From contig JAYMGJ010000193.1 in NCBI GenBank assembly GCA_037178675.1, positions 1 through 64,000 of the forward strand: 64,000 nt of DNA, in the 5' to 3' direction. The notes under the pieces are model-generated. The model ran no database searches. It was given only the letters and a program-made list of their open reading frames with translations, and was not told where the DNA came from. This document shows, one piece after another, positions 52,943 through 63,905 of this stretch; the stretch's first letter is position 1; every line of letters starts with the position of its first letter. The translations under genes were made by a program, and so were the position numbers. The DNA is from Scleroderma bovista (Eukaryota > Basidiomycota > Agaricomycetes > Boletales > Sclerodermataceae).

Positions 52943-55398
52943 CTTCCGCCATGGCAATAAGAACGTCGTCTACATCAATGGTTCCCTCCATGATGTACTT
53001 GACAGCGCGCTCCAACTTTTGAAACAAAGCAAATAAATGACGAGACCTAAGGGGAACAGTGCAGGGACTCACTGCTGCAGACGCCAAACCAAGAACGCCT
53101 GCCATGTCCTTTCCAGCTGCGAGATCCTTCGTACTCCATTGATGAATGTCGACATAGCCCACAATGTCGTTGAGATGGGTGGTACCAAGTAATTCAATAA
53201 GAAAAGGCGACCAGAACATTCCTTCAGAAGAGGGTTCATCAGCGGTTTCACAGAGGAATGCGAAGTCCTTGAATAGCTTTGTTGCCGTAGCGGTAACGTC
53301 CACGTCGTCATCTAACTTGGAAAAAAAATCTATCATGATGCAAATGGCGGTGGACCCAATTCCACTGCGCCACTCAGCAAGGCGCTGTTGGATCTTGGGG
53401 TACACAGTTAATGTTTTTCATAACCAGACATAAAATCTTGAACTTACAATTGCCATAACCAAGCCGTCTGCAGTGACCCTGTACTTGACATGGGGAAATA
53501 CAACGTCCCACACAACTTGCACTGCCGCGACAAGTGATTCTTCAGGTATCACCCAGACATTAGGTTGGGCACCGGCCCAGAGTGTGATCGTACCAACAAG
53601 CCCATGGGACCACCTACTATCATTGCACAGGACGGGAAGATCCTTGATGGTATATTTCTTCTTGATGGTTTCGATGATATAACCATCTGCGTCATACTGG
53701 AGCTCTGCGGTAGTATGAGTGACAGCCATCGAGGCGTTGGGAAGTACTGAACATACTAGTATCTGGAGGTGCTACCGTTGTGTGCCTGGTTTCCTCGACC
53801 TTGATTTTCTTTTGTAGCGGCTGAGGTTCACATATGACCCCGACTGTCGTCTGTATCAGTTCTCGTTAGTTAGTAGCTACAAACAGCATTCAAATAAATG
53901 GACTTATGGAGATGGTTGTTCGCAGCGTCCCACTCTCCTTGTGTAGCAGAGTGTGGGTCTCCTTTACAGCGTCAAGGTCCTCAGGCTCACTGTCAAATTC
54001 ATTGACTTTTCGCTTCCCCATGCTGGAGCCTGTGGCGCTGATGCTTTTAACACGTGGGCTGCAAAGGATCTCGCCATGCCATAATTCAATGTCGCTGTCT
54101 GCGGATGCAGAAGAAACCTGGGAACCAAGTAAGTGATATTATCGACGCACAAGTTCCACTTACCGCAACAATCTTCTTTCCATTTTTACCCGTTTCATTT
54201 TTGCCGATGGTATATGCACGCTCATCTTCATCGTCAACATCATCACTAAATCCCTCTGTCGGGACATTCAGTTCTGGGGCATCGAATGGGACTTGCAGCT
54301 TCCGGTAGTGGACACTCGCAGAAGTCACATTTGAGGAATGGGTGTTGAAAGTGAGCGTCGAGGGAGGGCGGTGCCAAGCAGAGGAGGTGGTGTCAGCTGC
54401 GGACATCGCAGGCGACTTCGCAGCGGTAACACCTGCTTTCCACTTCAGAACATGCCCATCGACGGCCATATCCTGAGCCCTGGTGTTCAGCACCAGGTCA
54501 CGGAAAAACAGTGTAGATTGAGTGAGTAACAACATGGCTAGATGTGAGAGTGAGCTTACCCAATTTGCAGTGCAGCTGCCATGTTCCATTCGGCCGCATC
54601 AGATTCTAGACGTGTACACTGGTCAAAACGTGACTCACCCGGACTCTGTTCCTTTGTTCCCTCCAGTTGACGCTGCACTTTCGCAGCGTTGATCTGCTCC
54701 TTCAGCGACCTATTCCTTGGAAGCTTTCTTGGAGCTGAGACACTATCATCATCAGCGTGTGAATGATCAGCAAAAGAGGTGAGTTTTCCAAACTTTATCA
54801 CGACCTAATCAATGACCCATCGATTGTAGTATAGAATAGCACATCACCTCAGTCTCCATGGTCCCATCCTTCGCAGATGCGACTTCCATTGACGTGGGTA
54901 TAGCTTTCTTGGGTTTTACTCATGGACGAGGATGGACAGGTGCTAAGTTTTTCACCACAGCTTGTCTTGCCTCCATTTCCATTTCCATGTCTGCCAGGCG
55001 GGCAATTCCCTCCTTCCTGGCCTGCTCCTCTTCTACTTGAGCATCTCTGAGCAGCTTGTCATCAGCCGCTTTTTCCACTTTGCTACGCCGCTTTCCCTGG
55101 GCTTGGAGAACAATGTCCCCAGGGTGAGTGGTTGCATTCTTGGCTTGTGTGTGGGGTCGAGAAGTCTCACTGACGTCCATGATCAGATGCTGGGTTTGGG
55201 GCAATGGTAGGGAATTCGAGAGAGTTTTTTGGAAGGGGGGGGGGTGAGAGAAGTTCAAGTTGTGAAGCGGGTTGTGGGCCCTGGCAATTTGTAAGTTTTT
55301 GCGCTCACCCCAAAAAAAATGGACTAACGACTTTGGCGGATTTCCGTAACCTGTCAGTCGTCGCCTCTCCGCAAAAAAACACCACCTCTCTCGCTGCT

Positions 55399-58300
55399 AT
55401 GTTTTTGGCTAACCAGAATGTTCGCCAGCAGAACACTGTACACCAGCTTCCATGTGGCCATCCTGGCTGCAATTGGTACTTCAAGACGTCTGCTGGGCGC
55501 ACCAAGCACAGGCATGCAAACCATCCTATTATTATGCCCTCTGACCCACCTCAGGCCCCAACTCCACCGCTACGCTCTCCAACCAGACCTGTTAGCCCTT
55601 CTTTCCAACCACAAAATGGTCAAGATCAGGGCGCTCCAGATTGGGAGGGGTCAAATCCTCTTAATGAGAATGACATGGAATCCGGCTCTGGGGGCCCTCC
55701 TACTCCCTTGCACCCCATGGAATCTCAATTCTACAGCTCTGGAGACAGGCTTTATAGAAATTATCACCCGAAACTCACTGGTAATGTGACTGATTTCAAT
55801 ATAAAATTTTCAGTTTACTAACGTCCGAAATCCAGCAAAGCCATGCGATGAGCATGGCGAATTCCTTGCCGCCGGGGTCCCTCCAACTCCAGTTGTTACT
55901 AACCCAAATGACTGGGCCCCTTTCAATGATCGCACCCAGTTTGAAACGGCTGACTTACTATACACCCGCATCCAAATGTCGGCGCCACAAATCAACGCCC
56001 TAATGGACCTTTGGGCAGCTACACTACTTGAACATGGTGCTGGGCCTCCCTTTGACAGTTGCCGTAGTCTATACAACACTATTGACAGCATCCCACTTGG
56101 TGATGTCAAGTGGCAACGGTTTAAGGTCCAGTACACTGGCGAGATACCAACAGTCAACCCTCCTTCTTGGATGCAGCAACCTTACGAAGTGTGGTATCGC
56201 GACATTCGGGAAGTTGTTCATCAAATACTTGGGAATCCGAGCTATGCGGATGAGATGGACCTGCGTCCATTTCGGGAATTTTCGTCTGAAGGCGACCAGC
56301 GCCAATATTGTGACTTCATGTCAGGCGATTGGGTCTGGGACCAGGCAGTAAGTATTTGGGATCTCCTTTCCCGTTACTTAACTAACTTTACTTCAATAGG
56401 ATATAATCTCGGAGGATGAAGCAACACTCGGAAGCACGTTCGTCCCAATCATCTTGGGCAGTGACAAAACAACTGTATCCGTTGCCACCGGCAATAACGA
56501 ATTCTATCCGCTTTACATATCTATTGGCAACGTCCGCAATAATGTCCGTCGTGCTCACCGACATGCCCTTGTTCTTCTGGGCTTCCTCGCAATTCCCAAA
56601 AGTAAGTGCCCAATATTTCACTGCATTTGCAATTTAGAACTCAAAATATCCTAGCAACAAAAGAACATTCATCAGACGCGGGATTTCGAAAGTTCCGGCG
56701 GCAGCTATTCCACCGCTCCCTCTCCATGATCCTTGATCCACTTAAGGCCGCAATGACATCGCCTGAAGTGGTCAGGTTCGGAGATGGATATTATCGCCGT
56801 GTTATATATGGCCTTGGCCCTTACATCGCTGATTACGAGGAGCAGGCACTCTTGGCCTGCATCGTCCGAGGATGGTGTGCAAGGTAACTACTTCTACAAC
56901 TCTTGATTCGTTATGCTAATTACAAGTTTTCAGATGCCAAGCAACGCGCAAGGATCTGGACGCCGATGCACTACTGCGTTGTCGCGAGTTCACCGAAGCT
57001 GTCAAGTCCGGGTCTACTCCGGTAGGAGGTCCGGTCAAGTCCGGACGAGCGCGGACGAAGGGAGGGGGCAGAGGGCTGGACGAGGGATTAGTCCGGCCGG
57101 AGTTGGTGACCGCTTGGATTCAACGACAAGGACGACGTGCGTTGATCCCTTGCGTAGGTTCCGGTCAAGGTGATAGGGACGGAGACGGAGACGGAGACAG
57201 ACAGAGACTGGAGTAGTGACTAAGTTGATTTCAGACTGAGGTATACAGGACGGAGTACAGGGTACTTATACTACGGAGAACTAGGGTCGAGTATTTACGG
57301 TGACAAGTAAACAGCCCAAAGGGCGGACAAGGGATAACCGGAGAAAGTACTAGGTCAGGTCCGATGAAAATAAAGTCAGGTCCGGGTAAAATAAATCAGG
57401 TCCGGTGAAAATAATACAAGTCAGGAGATATAACAAGTACACGGAGAACTCACGACCAAGCAGGGTTGACGGCGAGGTGTGGTAACGAACGAATAGAGCA
57501 TAGACCAAGGGTCGTGCTTAACGGAAGGTTATCTGCGTGAGCGCGACCGGAGTAACTGGTGGGCGACCGGAGTTGAGCTGTAAAGCTGCGAAGTGACCGG
57601 AGTGACCGGATAGGACCCGGAGTTGGACATGGTCGTAACAGAAGCTCTCTTTGAAGAAGCCCAGAATTCCCTTACTATTCTGTGGGACGAATATGGAATA
57701 GTTGGCGACCTCGTGGTGAGTTCACGCTCCTTGCCATGGTGTGACCATTAGGATATTCATATCATCTTCAAGCCTTTCACGAATGACTTCCCTCGGGCTG
57801 ATATCCATCGCCTCATCGCACCCGACATCCTCCACCAATTAATAAAAGGTTGCTTCAAAGATCACCTTGTGGACTGGGTCGAGGCATACCTCAGATTGCG
57901 GCATAGAACAAAAGAAGCAGAGCACATTTTGGATGATATTGATCGGAGGTATGTTCGGTCTGCTCTACATCGGCGTCACTGCTGTCCACTAACTACTATC
58001 TCAAAGGATTGCTGCTGTCGCGCCATTTGCCGGCTTGCGCCGCTTTCCACAAGGCCGAGGTTTCAAGCAATGGACCGGTGATGACTCCAAGGCTTTGATG
58101 AAAGTACGTATTCCATCCCTCGCGGTCTAACAAATGGTTTAACATTCAATGCAGGTATATTTACCAGCAATTGAAGGCTATGTTCCATCCGAGATTGTAC
58201 GCACATTTCGTTCATTCCTGGAGTTCTGTTACCTTGTCCGCCAGCATGTTATTACTGAACAGACTTTGAAGGATATTGAGGATGCACTGGCCCGTTTCCA

Positions 58301-59582
58301 TCATTATCGAGAAATTTTTAAAAGCAGCGAGATTACAGTAGTGGAAACCTTCTCTTTGCCTCGGCAGCACGCTGCCAAGCATTATCCAGAGCTTATTCGT
58401 CTTTTTGGTGCTCCCAATGGACTCTGTTCTTCGATCACCAAATGCAAACATATCAAAGCCGTTAAAGAGCCTTATCGATGATCCAACAGGTACAACGCGA
58501 TTGGTCAGATGCTTCTGACCAACCAACGCCTTGATAAACTAGCAAGTTGCCGTGCGGACTTTGCAAATCGCGGAATGTTAGAAGGAACTTGCCTTTCAGC
58601 CACGCTACAAAGTCTGCAGTGCCTTGGTAAGTAAAACTTCATTGGAGAAATTCCTTGATGTTGACTATGTCATTCTAGCCTCAGCCTTCGACATGCCAAA
58701 TGGAGGCAGAGCATCACAATGCGTCAATGAGGCCCCACCCCCTACTCCTTCCAACACCAACCCCAACCCACCAACGGCAAACACACACGACAGCGATGAT
58801 GCTGTACCAGATGACCTACCAACGAACCTGTCTGGGCATGTAGAACTTGCACGGACACCACATAAGTCCACATTTGTCCTTGCTTAAATTACTTTTAACT
58901 TGATGATCCAGAGCGAAAGCGTGCACTAACTGTGGAAGCATTGGCCATTGAAATTGAGGTGCCAAACTTGGCTGCCTTGCTACGCCGCTTTCTATTCGAC
59001 CAGCTCTACCCCGATGACCCACGCGATCCATCACAGATCCCTATTGCAGGCTGCCCCCGCTTCGAAGGATCAATATCTGTGTTCAACTCAGCATCTGCAC
59101 GGTTCTATGCGCCCAGTGACTTGAGCGGGCTTGGTGGCATGCAGACAGAATTTATCCGCTCAGCTCCCATGTGGAGAAACAAGGCACCACACTATGACTG
59201 TATTTTCGTTGGTACAAATGCAAGCGACCCTTCAGAAACTGGCATGCGCGCCTATGACATCGCACGGGTACTGGCTTTTTTTTCTTTCTCATACAGAAGT
59301 GTCCGTTACCCTTGTGCAGTAATCCATTGGTTCGACAAGATTGGCGATAGACCAGACGAAGACACAGGAATGTGGAAGGTTCGACCATCAACTCTACCAA
59401 ATCGTTTGCCGCATTTTGTGGTCATCCACATAGATGCCATTTATCGAGCCGCACACTTAATCCCCATCTACGGTAATCAAACTATATCTCGTGACATTTG
59501 GCCACATCACTCTTATGATGTGTTTCGTGCGTTCTACATCAATAAGTACGCTGACCACCATGCGTTTGAGACCGCGGGCTAG
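55399..59582 (+). pseudogene. C2H2 / Plavaka-like transposase gene of the 15 kb transposon
   Basis: ATG 55399 opens exon 1 (to 55790) with a C2H2 finger CGHPGCNWYFKTSAGRTKHR. Further exons: 55836-56347, 56400-56601, 56655-56883 and 56934-56999, the last continuing at 57646-57714 beyond a solo LTR, then several more to the stop at 59580-59582. Conserved blocks are DRTQFETADLLYTRIQMSA, FMSGDWVWDQ, VPIILGSDKTTVSV, AHRHALVLLGFLAIPK, VIYGLGPYIADYEEQALLAC, PFTNDFPRADIH, GRGFKQWTGDDSKALMK, FSLPRQHAAKHYPELIRLFG and ADHHAFETAG. This is the common agaricomycete C2H2/Plavaka-like transposase. A TGA at 58479-58481 replaces the second Arg of the EPWRRS-type motif (here PYR, stop, SNRY). LTR and stop make this copy inactive. 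Confidence 0.85.
57000..57640. repeat. 641 bp solo LTR inside a transposase exon
   Basis: Starts TGTCAAGTCCGG, ends GGTCGTAACA, flanked by GAAGC on both sides (56995-56999 and 57641-57645). It is rich in GACCGGAGT and GTCAGGTCCGG words, with three near-tandem GTCAGGTCCGGTGAAAATAA copies at about 57353-57425. Removal restores the reading frame (REFTEA to LFEEAQNS). Only one LTR remains, so the element was lost by LTR recombination. Confidence 0.9.
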
Positions 59583-59619
59583 GGCACCGTGGTCGGTCGT
59601 CGTGCAGGGGATGTTCCAG

Positions 59620-60715
59620 ATGGAGAGAGAAATGTGCTGGTCTCTGGTCCAACCAGCCCCCATCTCCACCCGCCCATCTGCGTCACCCCCCACCAGCTGG
59701 TGTCAAGCACCTTTTGGCCAGTCTTATCCCTCCCATTCACATCTCATGGCTTCGGTACTTGGGCCTGTCCAACTGCCCCCCACCTCCACCCGCCTCATCT
59801 GCATCACCCCCACACCAATTGGCGTCGACCTTTTGGACAGTCGCATCTCATGACTTCGGTACTTGGGCCTGTCCAACCAGCCTCCATCTCACTCGCCTCA
59901 TCTGCGTCACCTCCCACCAGCTGGCGTCAAGGACCTTTTGGCCAGTCTTATCCCTCCCATTCGCATCTCATGTCTTTGGTACTTGAGCCTGTCCAACCGG
60001 CCCACCTCCATCCGCCTCATCTGCGTCACCCCCACACCAGCTGGCGTCATCCTTTCGGACATCGCATCTCATGGCTTCGGTACTTGGGCCTGTCCAACCA
60101 GCCCCCCCTCCATCTCACCCCGCCTCATCTGCGTCACCCCCACACCAATTGGTGTTGACCTTTTGGACAGTCGCATCTCATGGCTTCGGTACTTGGGCCT
60201 GTCCAACCAGCCTCCATCTCACCCGCATCATCTGCGTCACCCCCCACCAGCTGGCGTCGAGGACCTTTTGGCCAGTCTTATCCCTCCCATTCGCATCTCA
60301 TGGCTTTGGTACTTGAGCCTGTCCAACCGGCCCACCTCCACCTGCCTCATCTGCGTCACCCCCACACCAGCTGGCGTTGACCTTTCGGACATCGCATCTC
60401 ATGGCTTCGGTACTTGGGCCTGTCCAACCAGCCCCCCCTCCATCTCACCCGCCTTATCTGCGTCACCCCCCACCAGCTGGCGTTAAGGACCTTCTGGCCA
60501 GTCTTATCCCTCCCATTCGCATCTCATGGCTTTGGTACTTAGGCCTATTCCAACCAGCCTCCCCCCATCTCCACCCGCCTCATCTGCGTCACTCCTACAC
60601 CAGCTGGCGTCGACCTTTCGGACAGTCACATCTCATGGCTTCGGTACTTGGGCCTGTCCAACCAACCAACCAACCCCCCCGTCTCCACCCACCTCATCTG
60701 CGTCACCCCCCCTGG
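59620..60715 (+). repeat. Minisatellite with two alternating unit types
   Basis: Nine copies of a 101-125 base unit lie just after the transposase stop, each with CATCTCATGGCTTCGGTACT-type sequence (positions 59741, 59845, 59965, 60066, 60175, 60295, 60396, 60521, 60630). Longer A units carry GGCCAGTCTTATCCCTCCCA; shorter B units carry GGACAGTCGC or GGACATCGC. The order is A B A B B A B A B. Frames across it are spurious. Confidence 0.9.
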
Positions 60716-61146
60716 TAAGCACTCCCAGTCTTTCAGTACTATCTTTTCTCCTTCCATTATTCAACAGAAACCCCAATCCATGTCCATTTCACAGCAACCT
60801 CACTCCTTCTACGGCCACAAGCACATATCACACCTATGCGCCAAATTTGTCGTACGATACGTGCATTCACTCCACAGTCAAACACCCTTAGTGCCAATCC
60901 GGAGAAGAGGACGGGCATCCTTTTTTGTTACTTTTTACTTTTTATTTTACTTTTTAACACTTGTAGTTACAAGCGCTACTTATTGGTTCCTATGTTTGAC
61001 TTAATTGACTGAATCGTACCTTGTTACGCTTTTTAGTGTTAATCTACTTGCTGTGCTTATGTGAGAAGTAGACTGCACTTACTTAAATGAGTCTTATTAA
61101 ACTTTTTGGGTGAATAAGCCGAAAAAGTTAGATTAAGTAATTGGTT
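60716..61146. other. Right subterminal region of the 15 kb transposon
   Basis: AT-rich, T-tract-bearing sequence (60920-60960) followed by CTTA/AATAAG words up to the terminal repeat. No coding sequence is supported. Confidence 0.55.
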
Positions 61147-61158
61147 AAATTCCTGATG

Positions 61159-61524
61159 TGGTGATGGCAATTCTAGCAACATCTTTTCACCATGGAACAC
61201 TTCCGACATGCCCAGGCCACCATCTTCAGGGTAATCTTGCATCTCAAAACGAGTGAGTGGATTGGAATAATCCTAGCAACAGGCGTAAATGGCTGGGGCT
61301 GAAAGAATCAATGGGGATGTACCATGGCAACCGCCTTCGCAACGTCATTAAGATAAAATATATTGCCGGTTTGTGACTTGAACATATGCGTTGGTGCTCC
61401 AAATGCACTCTCGATATGTTCTTGGCATTTCTTGACTGCGTAAAGCGAAGGAACATCTTTGGCACCAAGTTCTTTCACCCAGTTGAGAACAGCTTGCTTC
61501 TGAGCATCAGAAAATGGCAGGCGG
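61159..61524 (-). pseudogene. N-terminal part of the transposase-like gene continued at 46.1 kb
   Basis: Minus-strand coding reads LPFSDAQKQAVLNWVKELG, VPSLYAVKKCQEHIE, TGNIFYLNDVAKAV, then after a short intron QDYPEDGGLGMSEVFHGEKM and LLELPSP. That order is the N-terminus of the same agaricomycete family as 42564-46104. The break is at the 15 kb transposon; without it LLELPSP joins to AVWVCDKIFFVNKL in frame with one TG (CA) copy removed. Upstream it is interrupted by an LTR beginning at 61525. Confidence 0.8.
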
Positions 61525-62687
61525 TGTGCGCCTAAGTGAGGGAAGAGGTCAGAACAACCAACAACCAACACCAAATGACAGCAATATGCGAGTGGTGGTC
61601 TTCCTTTGCATATCTGGTATATGATCTCCTCAGGGGAAGGTGCTGCACGCCTTCAGGAAAGGTGCAGGAGGGAAGGGAAGGGCTTCTGATGGGGAATAGA
61701 TGCGACTGGGGATGGTATTGACTCCTCTTCAGCCTACCACAGTGGTTAGGAAGAGTCCTGGGATTGAGCAGTGGTGATGGAACAGCAATAGGGGGGTAAC
61801 AGCAGTGATGGGACAACAGGGAAGCAAGGGGACAGTTCCTGCTTCAAGAATGCAATGGACAGTGATGGGATAGAGTGGATGGATGAGCTAGACTGCGCTT
61901 GAGCCTAGAGAACTGATCAGATACAAGATATATCTGACAAACAACAATATAGGAGCTTTAGGCCAGCACTGAGTGACCTACAAGTCCAAAGACAGAGAGG
62001 GAGCTTATAGAGAGTGAGTGAGAGTGACTGTGGTCGCTTTATTGAGGGGGAAGCAGACACTTCCTTGCAGCCTTTGGCTGCTGGTTTATATACAGGAGGG
62101 GCTGTGGCCCTGTAAGCACAAATGACTAAGTGCTTGGTAAGAGATTGGTAAGAAATTGGTAAGCAATCAGTAAGCAGTGTAATCAGGCTGAGTCATTGAT
62201 GGGGAAAGCCTAAACAAGCTGCTGAGCCAAGGGAATGAGCAGAAACATAGGTAAAAAGGGGTGCACAACCAAGAATATGGAAAAATCATTGCATGGGGCC
62301 CAAAAGAGAGGGGGGGAAAGCATGGGATGAGTAGATTGAAGCTAAATGAGCATATGCGATGACATAATGCATATGAATCATAGGGGCATGAGTCATGAAT
62401 TGATAAGCAGCATAATAAGCATGATTTGAAGGATGATTGGTAAGTGATTGGTAAGGGGAGTAATGGGGATTAGTAATGCCAAGAGGGGATGAATAATGCG
62501 CAGCAGAGTGAGTCAGAGTGAGCCAGAGTGACTCTGTGTGACTCAGACAGAAGGGAAGCACAACCTGTGTTTAATTGCACTTTAGATCTGGAGATGAGCT
62601 TCTGAAGCAGTGCCACTGATGGGAGTGGCTGGGGGATAATAAGAGAATTGATCCGACCAGAAGAGCAGTGTCAGGGGGCCTGGAATG
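61525..62687 (-). repeat. Second copy of the 1.16 kb gypsy LTR
   Basis: Near-identical by eye to 14474-15639, same orientation, including the TATATAAA box near 62090 and the CTTACCAATC repeats. No gag or other internal sequence adjoins it. A target duplication was not found: the left flank ends GGCGG and the right flank reads AGAAG or TCTAG. So it is a solo LTR with altered ends, or one end of a rearranged element. Confidence 0.8.
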
Positions 62688-63719
62688 TCTAGAAGCACCT
62701 ACTACTCCCGATTTGCGAGCCTTATTAAGCATGTACCAAAACAATATCATAATGTAAAATTTGGCTCTGTTGCTGGTTTTTCCCAACACCAGCAATAAAT
62801 ATTGCACCAAATACTGTTCTCCCTTGTAAAAATCTAGTAGACCAGGTGGCGGGCCGCTGCGCTGAGTAGCCCAGCTTACTAATCCACTCCCTCCGTAATG
62901 CCGCCAACATTCCTGCCCTCTTCCCACGTCCGCTGCCGCCGCGCTGATTAGCTCAGCTTACTAATACACTGACTCGACACTGCGCCCGCCCTCTAAATCC
63001 CACGTCCGCTGCCGCCGCGCTGATTAGCTCAGCTTACTAATACACTAACTCGACCCTACGCCCACCCTCTTCCCACGTCCCTGTTCCCTCTGCCTCTTCG
63101 TTGTTGTTGTCATTGCTGCCGCTGTCTAAGGGTGCACGCCGCTGTCGTGCTCGCTGTTCTCCATTCTCCCGCGCATCCCCGAATGACGCTAGCCAACGGT
63201 ACACTATCGTCAACGTCTAATGCCGCCAACAATGTCCTCACCGCTCCATCACCTGGTGTTGCCGTCGCGCCCGCTGTTCTCCATGCCCCCGCCCCTTGTT
63301 TGAAATGCTAGCCCACAGGACGCTTCCCTCAATATTGCCAGTGCTGCTGAAGTCATTTTCACGGTTCTGTCACCATCAACAATGGCCTCGCTGCCCTCGC
63401 TGTGTACGTACTCTTTCGACATTGTTTTCCAATGTCATTAATGCTTTTCTCCTCGTTTTTCAATGTCTCTAGCGCTGCCAATGCCATTCCAGCAACTCTC
63501 CAGCAATCGACAATGCCACTGTCGCTCAACGGCCGTGTCACCTTCAACAACGACCTCGCTGGTCTCAATGCTTTGTACAACGTACATACCGCTTTCAATG
63601 TTGTTTTTCAATGCCATTAACCCGAGTTGGTACTTGGTCGAGCATGGCTAACAATACAAGACCACAAACATACGAGATACAACAAATGGTTAGTGTCACA
63701 TTAGTAATATATAAAATAC
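62688..63719. repeat. Short tandem repeat (about 76-82 bp, three copies) and featureless DNA
   Basis: Three imperfect copies of a unit with CGCTGATTAGCTCAGCTTAC and CACTCCCTCCG-like ends start near 62850, 62932 and 63008. The rest, up to 63719, is CT-rich with several CAATG.TGCCATT words and no supported gene. A minus-strand MLNKARKSGVVGAS frame at about 62690-62740 might be the true N-terminus of the transposase-like gene interrupted by the LTR. Confidence 0.45.
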
Positions 63720-63905
63720 CTCAAGCATCAACCTCCGAATTGAGGTCCGAAGCATCCATAGAGAAGTCTATCTCACTACCATCCAAGTCATCCGAATCCA
63801 CGTGTCCCCTCATCCTCTCCACTACAGTTCCCGCTAGACGTCGGAGGGCACGTGCAATCCCGAGATTGACATCAGCTTCGTGGAGTCTCTGCCCTGCTTC
63901 ATGAC
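63720..63905 (-). CDS. C-terminal exon of an unrecognised gene leaving the window
   Basis: On the minus strand the segment reads AGQRLHEADVNLGIARALRR, LAGTVVERMRGHV, then an acidic tail (DSDDLDGSEIDFSMDASD) and a stop near 63720. Upstream, RLEQRAEKYLIQRCQ (about 63960) may be the preceding exon. Helix followed by acidic tail suggests the end of a large protein, perhaps a KDZ-type or other transposase, but I cannot confirm that. Confidence 0.4.

Larger units (their letters stand above)
46590..55180 (-). pseudogene. Transposon partner gene, unknown function, split by copia
   Basis: The minus-strand start is at 55180 (MDVSETSRPHTQAKNATTHP), followed by a charged helix (EEEQARKEGIARLADMEMEM). 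A TGA at 54920-54922 (HPRP, stop, VKPKKAIPTS) looks like a lost CGA. Exons continue with a basic region (KLPRNRSLKEQINAAKVQRQ, about 54700), an acidic one (54166-54520), then a globular part: SLVAAVQVVWDVVFPHVKYR (about 53510), QRLAEWRSGIGSTAICIMID (about 53350) and ERAVKYIMEGTIDVDDVLIA (about 52990). The copia element sits after MAE, and coding resumes with AGDGKIRFKLPKVLNKATG (about 46980) to a GTAAGT near 46731. The order matches an unnamed agaricomycete family often found near such transposases. The 3' end is uncertain. Confidence 0.65.
46107..61158. mobile_element. 15 kb Plavaka/CACTA-like transposon with two divergent genes
   Basis: The ends are a perfect 12-base inverted repeat CATCAGGAATTT (46107-46118; complement 61147-61158), flanked by the dinucleotide TG on both sides (46105-46106 and 61159-61160). 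Removing the element rejoins the two halves of another transposase-like gene in frame. Both subterminal regions are AT-rich and carry many AAATAAG/CTTATTT words, typical of transposase binding. It carries a minus-strand partner gene and a plus-strand transposase. Without the nested copia (5.94 kb) and solo LTR (0.65 kb) it would be about 8.5 kb. Confidence 0.85.

Noticed and set aside
59620..60715. Regularly spaced repeats resembling a CRISPR array
   Set aside because: The repeats are 100 bases or more with no unique spacers, and the genome is fungal.
59589..60891. Several overlapping frames of 80-200 codons
   Set aside because: They translate the minisatellite in three frames with the same repeated phrases; the transposase has already ended at 59582.
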